NCBI GenBank assembly: GCA_022701365.1
Contig: JAKUHH010000090.1
Coordinates: 625,024 to 689,023 of the forward strand
Reading direction: 5' to 3'
Origin: Mycocentrospora acerina
Lineage: Eukaryota; Ascomycota; Dothideomycetes; Pleosporales
Length of the DNA: 64,000 nucleotides
The position numbers and the translations under genes are program-made. The notes below the pieces were generated by a model, which was given only the letters and a program-made list of their open reading frames with translations, was not told the origin of the DNA and searched no databases. Each line of letters starts with the position of its first letter. Position 1 is the first letter of the stretch. Positions 23,901 to 33,654 of the stretch are shown here, piece by piece.

Positions 23901-24541
23901 CAGGACCAGCCTCGTGAATGCCGCCGAACTTCCTCTGTGCAGATGGCACATTCGTAGTGTCCGTTGTCAATATCCTCGTGCGTCCTTGTCGCGATGTCGG
24001 GCGCAATTGATTTTGGGGCCTGAGGCTTCTTCTCGCGAGGCGGTCGTGACCGGCGAGGGATGATGGGTTGGCCTGGCTGGAACGTCGGGGCGTCTGCTTG
24101 TAGTCCTAACGAATCCTGAGCAGAAACGCTTGAGGCAGCGTCTTCCTCGACTGTCAACTGCCCACCAAACTGGCGGCCACCAGCGGCAAATCTTGCGGGA
24201 AACCTGGGTGTTTGGACATCTCCCCTTCCCCGTCCTCGGCCCCGACCACCTCTACCGCCTCGGTGCGTGGGCCCCTCGACAGGCCCTGCTTCTGGCACAA
24301 CGGATGGATCAGACCCTGCAGATCGCCCAGCGTCGTTGTGGCCTCCTCGACCCCGCCCACGACCCCGCCCACTTCGGCCGCCTCTTTGTGACTGCTCTCC
24401 CTGTGTGTGCCCCTCCTCTTGCTGCTCGGTCTGCCCATTTCCTCCTCGATTTCGGTTTCGCGGGCGCCGTCGTTTCTGAGCAGCACTCGCAGCATCGTTT
24501 GGACCTGATGTCGCGGGCTGACCTGTTGTGGCAGTCGACAT
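20999..24541 (-). CDS. FAP1: FAP1/NFX1-type zinc-finger protein
   Basis: One exon, 1180 residues. An Arg/Gly-rich N-terminus (RGRGRGRGG) suggests RNA contact. A RING/PHD-like finger lies near residues 197-245 (CAICTEEVRRHSRGWSC, then HLSCIKKW). Roughly nine NF-X1 Cys/His repeats of the form CGxHxCxxxCHxGPC run to about residue 790. An R3H-like segment follows (LERNRKLALAL to RKFIHHLAEDFGFDSE). The C-terminus has a low-complexity Glu/Lys block. NFX1 proteins act as transcription or RNA regulators, and yeast FAP1 binds FKBP12 and antagonises rapamycin. The RING suggests possible E3 ligase activity. Confidence 0.93.
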   Translation of the reverse strand: MSTATTGQPATSGPNDAASAAQKRRRPRNRNRGGNGQTEQQEEGHTQGEQSQRGGRSGRGRGRGRGGHNDAGRSAGSDPSVVPEAGPVEGPTHRGGRGGRGRGRGRGDVQTPRFPARFAAGGRQFGGQLTVEEDAASSVSAQDSLGLQADAPTFQPGQPIIPRRSRPPREKKPQAPKSIAPDIATRTHEDIDNGHYECAICTEEVRRHSRGWSCRTCWTVFHLSCIKKWSTNEGSAAARQQAQDGEMPPPRQWRCPGCNLPKDVLPKSFNCWCEKEQDPKPLPGLPPFSCGQTCARPRILPKKCPHVCPSTCHAGPCPPCSLMGPTQHCFCSKKSITRRCIDTDYEHGWSCGEVCGEMMSCGEHRCPQPCHEGPCGTCEVRVPARCYCGQIQKDILCRDRADEKYSRQSHVAEDGTATVEEWTGVFECSNPCGRFFDCGKHACEKTCHQQDAKPPHCPRSPNLVTHCPCGKTPLSQITDSVRQTCEDPIPKCNKACGKILDCGHKCEQPCHQGECLSCLKKVSIPCRCARTTSTTICHQGNEEHPQCMRVCRVSLNCGRHECGEHCCSGERKAAERQANRRKPRPLDSAPRQVGDHFEAEHICTRSCGRQLKCGNPEHRCQELCHKGPCGTCRDAIFDELSCNCGRTVLQPPLPCGTKPPPCRFPCERPKDCGHPQMPHTCHGDNEDCPKCPYLTTKPCLCGKNVLKNQPCWLNDVRCGQVCGRTLRCGTHKCQKQCHRPGECEEPCKQPCGKELSTCGHSCMAPCHFPSSCKEDKPCQHKIFVTCECQRIKQEAKCNASRAGEGNNKKVLKCDEECARLERNRKLALALNVDPDHQDDHIPYSAATLNMYQENTTWAAAQEKQLRLFAADAELKRLRFKPMPRLQRKFIHHLAEDFGFDSESMDPEPHRHVAIFKTPKFVMAPMKTLAECARTRQVLRPVAAPMTANAPLRPKPSNTSGDPYNAFLIMNPRFALTIEEITAVIKNVLAKTSFRLELDVSFLPSEAVALKAPLAARLNIQEREMETMLESVKSPLSEAFTSQKMGKIQLARLDSSLNVLRKESDIGPGSGWSQVAAAKGAPVRRMERGTTFGNKGGFAVLSLSSTKKKKEKPVEVVEDWEAAEEEEEQKEKVSGANSGANSEDEGLPSRSRSTVATEGSSDEAPVSLERLQGSWADLDDE

Positions 24542-25077
24542 GATGTGTGGTTCGAATTCGGATAGTGTGGTGCCTGCCAGTGCTGGAAAAATAATTGTCT
24601 CCTAGTGGCGTCTTGGCGCAGCCTTTGGAAGCAAAGAAGGGAGGGTGCAGGCTTTAGTAAATGTACAGCCTGTTGAACGTGGAAGACAAAGAAAGCTGTA
24701 GTGGGTCAGACGTGGTGACGGACAGCAACGCTGACAGTGGCGAGCAGTTATGTCTCTGCCAGAGGAGCGCTAGTGATGCCTTCCAGAATGTGCAATTATG
24801 AGTCACGGGCGCGGCCTGCCACAGGCTTTCAGCCGCCGTCCAGGGCTGACGGGTGACAAGTCCAAGGGGTGGCGCAGGAGGTGCCTGCAGACGGAAGACC
24901 TGGCTGCCTATGCGATGTGAGGTGCTGCGGAATTTGAACAATTCGCGACTGCGCGTCATAGGCTCTCGCGGCACATTGTCGGCTAATTCCGCGACTCGCA
25001 AGGGCGTCCGTCGCATCGAGCTTGGCTGGCCGTATCAGCATCACGAACCTAAACACCACCCCAATCATCACAGCATC
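24542..25077. promoter_or_regulatory. divergent promoter of FAP1 and BIG1
   Basis: A 536-base GC-rich gap between two divergent genes. No recognisable element beyond C-rich tracts. A CATCACAGCATC leader directly precedes the BIG1 ATG. Confidence 0.5.
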
Positions 25078-26055
25078 ATGGTCAAGACACTCGTCGGCGC
25101 CCTCGCTCTCGCGTCACTGCCCTCGGCGCTCGGTTTCCGCAACACTTCGCCCTTCTTCCTCTTCTCCACGGCCGAGTACGCCTGCAGCAGCTTGTCGTGA
25201 CGCCCCAAAGCTAATGCCTGCAGTCTGCTCCTTCCCTCCGCCGACGCCTCGATCGCGCAGTCGTCCCAAGTCACCGCCGATGTCCTGGACGTTTTGAAGG
25301 ACTGCCCGACTCGATCGTACATCATCGTTGAGCAGGATGGCGTCTCCTCAGCCGACTATGTTGATGGCCATTCGACGCCGCGACTGGGTCAATACCTGGG
25401 AGGCAAGCACAAGGAGGTGAGGACGGCAGTCGCGCTTCCAGAGACTGTCGGCCAGGTCGACGCCCAGGCAATCATGGCACAGCTGCAAGCCAAGTGCGCT
25501 CCTGGTGCTGAGAGCACAGGCAGCCATGATTCGGTGTGGTTCACAAGGATGAAACTACCGGTGCCTGCTTCCTCCAAGCCGTCCCGCCGGAGTCACCTCC
25601 TCTCTGACGGTATGCGAGAACTAGCCATTGAGATTGTGAGATGATGGCTGACATGTGCAGATGAATTGGTTGAGCAGAAGATCGTCGAGGATGCCAACTC
25701 CCAGGATTACACCGTTATCTACATCACCTCCCCACAGACTGAGGCGCAGGCCAAGACACAGCTCCAAGAAGAGCAACAACAATACACATACCAGGCGGAC
25801 AACTCTTTCGACAACCACGTGCAGATGGAGCTGAAGCGAGACCTGACCTCTCAGTTGGCCAAGCGCGTAAACACGACCGAGGGTGGTCTCTTTGAGAAGT
25901 ACCAGTACTTCACTCCTGGCCTCTTCATGGGCTTCATGGCCATCATTCCTCTCTTTCTCATCCTGCTTGTTGGTATCAAAGCTCTTCTCAGTCTAGAAGT
26001 GTCGTACTTTGCGTTCAGCAAGGAGATGGGCCCCAATGCGCAGAAGAAGCAGTAA
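25078..26055 (+). CDS. BIG1: BIG1-like ER protein for cell-wall beta-1,6-glucan synthesis
   Basis: Exons 25078-25175, 25224-25609 and 25661-26055 (introns 48 and 51 bases) give 292 residues. The signal peptide MVKTLVGALALASLPSALG is followed by FRNTSPFFLFSTA, a hallmark of BIG1. The lumenal domain has a thioredoxin-like, V-ATPase-accessory flavour. One C-terminal transmembrane helix (FMGFMAIIPLFLILLVGIKA) follows YQYFTPGLF. BIG1 is an ER membrane protein required for normal beta-1,6-glucan and, by its fold, related to V-ATPase assembly factors (VOA1, ATP6AP1). The first exon ends just after the conserved FSTA. Confidence 0.88.
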
Positions 26056-26314
26056 AGGAGTCAATATGATATATTTCAAAGGCCTCTTTAGGTCTATGGT
26101 TCGGATATGTACGTCTGTAGGTTTTGTAAGAGCATGGGTATTTGGCGTTTGTATGGCAACTTGAGCAGTAGCGGAATCTTTTTACCTATTCTGTGATTCT
26201 AATCTACCGCCCTTCACCATTCATGAGTTTTCATGAGTTTTCATGTCGTGTCTCTCCAAGCGTTCTTTCACTTATATTAGCCACGCACAACCCCTGCATA
26301 CTTTTTCCCTTCAT

Positions 26315-26686
26315 CTACCCCCTCCCGGCCACCTTATCAAAGTGCTTGTAACAAAACTGGCCACCAACATAACAAGTCACCATCCACTTTATCCATGCCC
26401 CACTCAACACGCTAATCCCATGCTCGCCCAATCTCTTTGCAAAAATTGCCGTCTCGACTGCATGCGCGCCAAACAAGAAGTAAAAGAGCCCATTTTGAAT
26501 CCATGTAGCAGCTTTCAACGCGTTAGGGGAGCCCGAAAGGACGTAGTCGTATAGCGGTGAGCCAGAAGAGATTACTTCGCGGCGCGAAGAGAGAGCCATG
26601 ACGAGGCCACAGATTAGAATTGGTTTAAGGTACGGGTGAGCTGGGAATGTATAGGTGTTATGGAGGTTTTTAGGTCGGGAGGCCAT
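26315..26686 (-). CDS. small multipass membrane protein, DUF4499-like
   Basis: 123 residues from the ATG giving MASRPKNLHNTYTFPAHPYL. The frame is open further upstream but without an ATG. It has three hydrophobic segments: KPILICGLVMAL, NGLFYFLFGAHAVETAIFA and WIKWMVTCYVGGQF. The pattern resembles small uncharacterised fungal integral membrane proteins (DUF4499 type), but the family call is weak. It converges with BIG1, with 259 bases between. Function unknown. Confidence 0.6.
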   Translation of the reverse strand: MASRPKNLHNTYTFPAHPYLKPILICGLVMALSSRREVISSGSPLYDYVLSGSPNALKAATWIQNGLFYFLFGAHAVETAIFAKRLGEHGISVLSGAWIKWMVTCYVGGQFCYKHFDKVAGRG

Positions 26687-28456
26687 TTCTGCAACGTTGA
26701 TGTTGACAAAAAGTGTAGTATTTATATTGTTCAATCGTGCTATTCTTTTCCTATTGCCAGTCGGATAAGTTGAAACGTTTGAGGGAACTTGTGTCTTTGT
26801 TTAAGTACACGCGAAACACCGCAACTAGCAAGTTCCGAAAACGCGCCTCGGCATCTAACATGATGAACGCTAGCAACGAGTCAGCCCCACCGCACAACGC
26901 AACACAGCGCATCACTACCCAAACCAAACCGTCACATCCCAACCTAAAAAGGCTCGAATAGAAATCGTCGTCTCTTGAGCCTAAGCTGGTCTATCAGCAT
27001 ACTTCCCCAACTAACATCTCACCACACCCTCCAGCGCCCACAAAATCCCCATGCCCTGCATAACCTTCCCTAAGCGGCAATTTTGAACACAGAAAACCAT
27101 TGATCACTGGAACGGCTGCGAACAACAGTTTAGCGCAGGGCTGTCATGTCACGTGTAGATGTAGTGGGGTTGTGAAGGATTAAAGTTTCGTTTGCGAGAT
27201 GGCCGGGTATGCGACCGTGATCACGGGGTTGAGATGAGCATGTGCAAATGCTGATGCTGATGCTGATGCTAGATATACAGTGATTCACTTGAAGAACAAT
27301 GGCTCTAGAGCTTGGAAGATGGTGGAGTGTAAACGGAAGGGTTGGAGAGCGGATTGCAGGGGTGGGATAAAATTGAGCTGTACGGATTCCGTCGCAGTTT
27401 GGGCGTAAATTCGTTTATCGACATTTATCCCATTAAGTTGAACAAATAGTACGGAGAGAAGGAGTCTATTTTCCTCGTGATTGGCTCAGATATAATCTCG
27501 GCATGATCAATTCGAAGACATGTCGACTCTGGACGATAAAGCTTGGCTGTCCACCGCCGTGCCGTCCCGCCCGTGTGTCCCAGAGATACGCAACGAATCC
27601 CATGTACCCTCGCGTCCTCTCTCCCATCCACTCCTCTATACAACCACCACTCCGTCCTGCATACAAACACATAGCTGGACAGCCATCCTTCCTGCACGAG
27701 CTACGTGTGGCGTAACGTGATTGGTGGAATGTCGAGTAGCGACTTAGGATCATCCCTCGTTTACACACAGGCGAGCGTGCCATGGATCAGGCTTTATGCG
27801 TTGCAGTAATCGATAGTTCTGGCTCGAGATGAGGATTTTTCCCGAAAGAGGAAGTTTGGTCGTATTGTTTCTTTCGGAGTTTCTTACATCCGCAACCTTG
27901 GGACGTGGGAGTTAGGGGAGTGCCTGCTTCCCTTCTTGTCGTTCGAAGTAGTTACTTTGAAAAAGTACATGGTTCGCAATCGAGTCTGCACTCTGAAAAC
28001 ATACTCGATTTACGGGAATCTTGTTAGACTAAGGCGTTGGGATTAGTCAATAGACTTTGAAGTCCATGCGGTCTGGGTGGCAATTCAATGCAGGCTGAAG
28101 CTTATGGAAACGCCCACCTATATTGATGCTGTCTACAATGGCTCAAATAGGAAATAGAGCTTCATTGGTAGAGATCTTGAACGTATCAGCAGTGCTTGCA
28201 ATACTAATTAATTCAACGTAGACTAAGATCAATTCATGACAATGCTCTACTAATCTTCCAATCGAATGCTCTTCTGGACCGGGCATGAAAGAGACAACAT
28301 TGAATGATATCGCGTCATCAATCTGGTGAATTTCTAAGAACAATCTTCAGCTGAGGCTTTTACAGACTCGTGACGTACCCCGCTGTCGCAACAACTCAAT
28401 GTTGTCGTTCGAATCATCCATGAACGAAAACGTCTTCATTTCTACTTTAGATTAAC
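26687..28456. other. intergenic region at the start of the accessory block
   Basis: About 1.8 kb with no gene I can support. It has a short GCTGAT run near 27252-27270. A minus-strand frame at 28143-28343 (66 codons) has ordinary composition but no recognised family. The promoter of the NACHT gene lies at the right end. Confidence 0.55.
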
Positions 28457-31147
28457 ATGGCAGATCCCATCTCGTTAGCAGGCCTTATTCTAGCCATTCC
28501 ACCTATCGTTGAGGGGTTGATGGCATTTGGCTCAGACTTTAAGGCTGCCAAGAAAGAAATTGCAGTACATGTCAGCGATCTCTTCACCTTGAAAGGTATT
28601 CTAGAATATATTGAATCTGTGAGAACTGTCCAGACCAGCACGAAGATTCTTCAGTATGATTCGGTAGTATTCGTTCAGTTGTTGGAAGGTACCAAGTCCA
28701 CTATCAATATCCTACAACGGTCACTTCAACCTAAGAACTCAAGTTTTGGACAGTCCATTCAACGTCTTACTTGGAGTATCAAGAAGAAGGAGATCCAAGG
28801 GCAACTCGACAGAATTGAAACAATCAAAAATGCGTTCATGCTGGTGTTGATGGGCGACAATCTGTAGGTGCATCCTCTTTTTTTTCCACCATGACATTGC
28901 TGCTCACTTTGCGACATAGCAATCAAAGCCAAACCATTTTGTCTGAGATTTCGCAATTACGGCTCGAGTACTCAGACGATAGACAAGTGAGAAAAATGGA
29001 TTCCGAAAGTACGTACGAACTAAGTGGGTGGTATGAGACTTACAAAGGCGTAGATAAGAAGCAGGCAGCTTTGTTCGAATGGCTGGCTCCTGTAATACCT
29101 GAGCCGACACATACCACTTCGTATCGTCATCACCATCCAGATACTGGTATCTGGTTTTCGAACGGACCGTTGAAGACCTGGATGAGCTCGGCGGATGATA
29201 AAGCAGCTGTGTTATGGTTGCAAGGGAAATGTCAGTACTTCGAATTGATCTTAATTGAATTTAGTTGTATGATTAGAATTGCACGTAGGCTGATACAAAA
29301 ACCCTGACCAGCTGGCTCGGGCAAGACAACTCTGATGTGGGTATTTCACACCGCTTTTGTGCCCATATAGCACACTAATCTGTTGAAATAAAAGGGCATA
29401 TGCAATCGAGTATTTGAAGGTACACAACTTCGACATAACAAGCACCGGCTTAGCGTACTTTTACTGCTCATTCAACACGCTTGCATCACAACGACCGGCA
29501 AACATAATCGCATCTTTGCTTGTCCAGTTATGCTCGACGACTCCATCGCTATATGATGAGCTGTCTGCAAAGTATACGAATTTTGTGGAAAGGCGCATGC
29601 CACAAAATGTTGATGTCGCGGAATTGGAAGCAATCTTCAGAAACCACATTTCCTCGCGCAAACCTGTCTATTTATTCATTGATGCAATTAACGAAAGCGC
29701 AGAATCACAAGCTGTCAAGCGCCTACTCTTTTCCTTGGCGAATTTTTGTAAGAGCTTGAGATTGTTCATCACTAGTACAGATGACATCGATCAGACAGAG
29801 TTGAAGACCGCGAATGTAACTCATAGCGATATGAACGTCAAAACCATCGATGCTGACATTGAGACTTACATTAGTAACCAGATTCTACGCAACAGTGAGC
29901 TTAGAATCTTGAATGCCTCTCTTAGGAGTGACATTTTACAGAAGGTTCTCGCTCGCGCCAATGGAGTGTAAGCCGCAACCCGTTCAACCGTCCACACTAT
30001 GTCAGTTTTCGCTCATCATCGTAGTTTTCGCTTTGCAGAGTCACAGATCGCCAATGTAGCCTCCCAATATACTATCCGGGATGTTAAAAAGGCGTTGGAA
30101 AGCTTGCCCGTGGATTTAAATGAGACTTATGCTCGCATATTGAGTAAACTGGACCGGGATACATCCAACAGAAAATATATGCGCAAGGCACTTTTGTGGC
30201 TCAGTTTTGCGACTCGACCTCTTCGTTTGGAAGAACTTGCTGAAGCGGTTATTATCGAGGACGGCGATAGCGATATAGATGCTGAATGCCGGCTTCGAGA
30301 CCCAAACATGCTACTTCGGCTTGGCCAAGGACTTCTTGAGCATGATAAGAATAGCGATCAAGTAACGCTGAGCCACTCCTCTGTCAAGTCCTTCCTAACA
30401 TCAGCATACATACAAGCAACTGACGTGTCCGATTTTGCAAGTGATGAGACAGAAGCTCATTGGGTTATTGCACGCACATGTCTCACCTACCTCCACTTTC
30501 GGCCTTTCAAAGTTGGGTGCAATATCCCCGAAGGCGTTCTCAGTTCGCTGCCATCTCAGTATCCTTTACTGTCTTATGCAGCAAGCAATTGGCCTCTCCA
30601 TATTAAATTTGCTGATACACAAACCCGCAACGAGATCTTTCGCTTCCTGTCTACTATACATCAACCAGATGGTGGAAGCTATGGCTTCTGGATCAGATAT
30701 ATAGCAGGTGGCCCACCTCCAAAAATAATCTTACGGACGTCGCCACTCTACTATGCCGCGTCATTCGGCTTTACCGAGCTTCTGTCCATCATCATCACCT
30801 CCAGCAAATCGCTGCAGCTCGAACAACCAGGCGGAAGAGTCGGCTCTACAGCACTGCAGGTAGCGTGTTTCCGTCGCCAGCGTGAAGCTGTTAGACTACT
30901 TGTCGAAGCAGGCGCGAACCCTTTTTCTCCCGATAAATCCGGACTTGAGGGCGGCTTTTCATCGCTCTTTTGGGCTCGGGAAAATGGTTGGGACGATGTT
31001 GTTGAGTTGATGATCAGGCGTGGGACGGCCAATGGCTTTGTATTTCGCGATCGCTCGCATGGTAAACATGCGATGGAGATGGCTAGGCGAGTACAGAACA
31101 TGGCTCTGTTGTGCGCTGAAGAGAAAAGGAAATCCGCTGGAGTGTGA
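28457..31147 (+). CDS. NACHT-ankyrin STAND NTPase (fungal NLR-like)
   Basis: Exons 28457-28863, 28920-29230, 29312-29336, 29395-29967 and 30025-31147 join in phase to 812 residues. The N-terminal domain (MADPISLAGLILAIPPIVEG, amphipathic) fits the Helo-like STAND N-terminal family, often a signalling or membrane-active domain. The NACHT P-loop GKSGSGKTTLM (near residue 242) is assembled only by splicing a 25-base exon. Walker B is VYLFIDAINE near 339. A winged-helix-like part follows, then ankyrin-type repeats near 680-790 (GSTALQVACFRRQREAVRLL). Such proteins act in heterokaryon incompatibility or immune-like cell death. No effector enzyme domain is seen. Confidence 0.85.
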
Positions 31148-31772
31148 TGAGTCAGGACAGTCAATTGGTTGTAAACTGAGACTATGCAGATGGCGCGGAT
31201 ATCACTGATAGAATGCGTTTGTTTGTTCTTAATTTCCTCGTTTGACATATGCCTTCCTTTAACTGACGCAGTCGAGAAGCTGTCATTTAGTCTCTTTACG
31301 ATAGCGCATACAGCGTGAAAACGAACATTAATATTATCATTATAACCGTACGTTTAGACGTGTAGCTGAAGTAACGGGCTGTTCGCCTCTCTTTACGCCT
31401 AGCAGTCTAGTTGCGGAAAGCCACACAACCTATTCCAGATATATAACGCCTTCAATGCACCAAGAGATTTGAGCAGGAAAATACCGGACATGATAAAAGC
31501 AACCTTCATCCAACGCCTGCCGTGAATAAGAGGAGATGTTATATCCAATCCGCATACCTGAATTCCTTCCAAACTCCGATAGTAGTACACAATTCCTGAG
31601 TCCTTCTCAAGCGTTCTCTCTTCCTTTTTCACAGTTCACTTCATCGGTGTTGATCTCTCCCAAGAGAAGCCATCGAATAGCTGCCATTCTGTTGCTAAAT
31701 GGAAAGCTCCGTCATACTTTCCATGAGATCATATTTCCATTGTCATCATGACTTCCTCATTCCCCACCTCGC
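31148..31772. other. intergenic region with one small candidate frame
   Basis: Mostly featureless. A minus-strand frame at 31399-31632 (77 codons, no ATG at its start) has a hydrophobic stretch WMKVAFIMSGIFLLKSLGAL. It also contains an intron-like GTATGC to GGCAG segment of 41 bases. I cannot decide whether it is a gene. Confidence 0.4.
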
Positions 31773-32630
31773 CTACATAGGGAACAGCCTGCAATTCGAC
31801 TTCATCTTCTTTATAAACACCAGGTACGCCTCGAGAGCTTCAACCTGCGTGGGATACGTTTTGCTCCTATTCATCCACTTCTTCAGATACTTGTCGGAGT
31901 TCTTGTCCTTGAGAGCAGCGTACCACTCATCAGATGAGGAGTCTTGCTTTAGAACAATAGCAAGGCGTCGCCCACCCAAGGCTGTTACGCTGCTTGCTTG
32001 TTTGAGACAGGCGGCTGTGAGGTCGGATATCTCGGTATCATCTTCTACCGGTTCTTCTGCAAACGACCCAATGCCGATTCTTGATAGAATGCTGGGGCGC
32101 GCTGCCTTTGATGGTGTGGGTTTCGGGGATGCAACTTCCGGTGAAGCGATCTTTGGGGCTGATGTCTTCGAGGATGAGGTCTTTGTCGAGGTTGTCTTCG
32201 AGGGCAACTTCTTAGAGGACGATGTCTTTGGTGAAGACGTTTTTGGAGATGCTAGTTTCGAGGACTCGGTTTTTGAAGAAGTGGTCTTTGAGGACTCGGT
32301 CTTTGTGGCGGTGGTCTTCAGAGGCGCCGGTTTTGTGGATGTAGTTTTTGAGGAGACAGTCTTCGAGGATGTAGTCTTTGATGATGACGACAATTTTGGC
32401 GAAGACGTCTTGGGCGACTCTATCTTTGGTGACTCGGTCTTGGTGGGTGAAGTCTTGGAAATTCCAGTTTTCGATGGCGCAACCTTGGACGGCGCAAATC
32501 TCGTGGTTACAATCTTTGAAGGCGCAGCTTTCGATGTAACAGCAGGTGGAGGCGTAGCTTGTTCTACTGCTGCAGGTTGAAACTGACCAGTCGCAATCTG
32601 TCGCGCTCGTTCCTTCACACTGACAAACAT
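31773..32630 (-). CDS. lysine-pentad repeat protein, function unknown
   Basis: 285 residues from a real ATG (MFVSVKERARQIATGQF). Residues 34-175 are a Ser/Thr/Lys/Pro array in which Lys falls on almost every fifth residue, as in SSKTTSSKTESSKLASPKTS, about 28 repeats with one single-residue slip after residue 79. The C-terminal 90 residues look folded and charged (ISDLTAACLKQASSVTALGG, then DEWYAALKDKNSDKYLKKW). No known domain, signal peptide or membrane segment. The Lys/Ser/Pro array resembles histone H1-type tails, so nucleic-acid binding is conceivable. The plus strand is also open here, but its ends look like antisense. Confidence 0.6.
   Translation of the reverse strand: MFVSVKERARQIATGQFQPAAVEQATPPPAVTSKAAPSKIVTTRFAPSKVAPSKTGISKTSPTKTESPKIESPKTSSPKLSSSSKTTSSKTVSSKTTSTKPAPLKTTATKTESSKTTSSKTESSKLASPKTSSPKTSSSKKLPSKTTSTKTSSSKTSAPKIASPEVASPKPTPSKAARPSILSRIGIGSFAEEPVEDDTEISDLTAACLKQASSVTALGGRRLAIVLKQDSSSDEWYAALKDKNSDKYLKKWMNRSKTYPTQVEALEAYLVFIKKMKSNCRLFPM
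32106..32531 (-). repeat. degenerate 15-base coding repeat (Lys every fifth codon)
   Basis: Repeat part of the lysine-pentad protein. The unit is about TCN-AAG-ACN-NNN-TCN. Read on the opposite strand, one frame gives xVFEx pentads. Units are diverged, so this is an old or selected array and not a recent expansion. Confidence 0.8.
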
Positions 32631-33654
32631 CTTGACAGAGCAATGGAGTATGGTACACGTACTGCAGAACGATCTGGGGCATAGACGCGCCTTTAATGAC
32701 TGCCTAAACGCGTTCTATAACGCATCGGCCAACATGCGGACATGCGCGAACGCCCGACGAGCGAGCCGAGATTCGTAAAACATCCATCTCAGGAGTGGTG
32801 GCAAGCGGGTTGGTAATTACCGGCTAGAATGCATGCTCTTTAGGCCTGGAAAGGGGGTCAAGGATGCACAATGCAACAAGTGAGTCACTCGGTCAATGCA
32901 GCAACTATGTGAAGATACGCCAACGTCTGCTATTCACGTGGTTAGCTTGAACATGTGGTCTTTGGTACATGACTGCGCATGTCGTGCATGTTCATGCAGT
33001 GATGATCATGTGTCCTGCACGGTTGTGGGCCACGCGCCAAATTAGAACATGGTCCTTGCGTCGTCATCGTAAGAAGCCGGAGTTCCGTCCTAGCCTTTCC
33101 ATCCTCCACAGTCAGCGAGGAGGTTAGAATCATGAGCTTGATTATATTTGTAACTATCACATTTATTTTGAGAAAACGATTTCTAATCTGAGAGCGCAAT
33201 ATATATGAGTGAATCTCCTTACGATTGGGGTGTCAACAGTTTAAAGTTGATAATTGGCCCAGCCACGTGATACACTTACTATACATTTCTCCAAGTGTTA
33301 AGGGCTATCTATCTCTTTTCAACATTAGAAAAGCCGCATGGCAGGAAAATGCCAGCCGTCCCTTGTGATTATATATGCGTTGGCCTTGCACCGCCGCGCT
33401 CTGGGCTGTGCCTGCAGCCACGTCTTTCATATGCAGCTCTGCTCCGATACACTTCTCAGCCTGATTGTCGGTCGGTCAAGTTTCATCTTCTCTTCTCAGC
33501 TCTTCTCACCCCCCTTTCTCATTGTAATCAACTGCTGGAATTAGTCTTGAAGAACAGCGAGAAATTTGTTCTGCGCTTTTAGTCTAGCCTGCTGTATTCA
33601 AAGCTCTTTTAGCATATTTTGTGGCAGTGCGATTGCGCGAGCACAAAGGAAACT
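32631..33654. other. intergenic region between divergent accessory genes
   Basis: Promoter region of the lysine-pentad gene (left) and the HET-NACHT gene (right). ATGCATG-like and CATGTGAT-like words recur around 32940-33010. No gene was recognised. Confidence 0.55.

Noticed and set aside
28143..28343. 66-codon minus-strand frame before the NACHT gene
   Set aside because: Composition is plausible but there is no ATG at its start, no family and no splice partner found.
31699..32580. plus-strand frame resembling a pentapeptide-repeat protein
   Set aside because: The pattern follows from the complement of the Lys pentads. Its non-repeat ends look like antisense. Kept as a finding but not as a gene.
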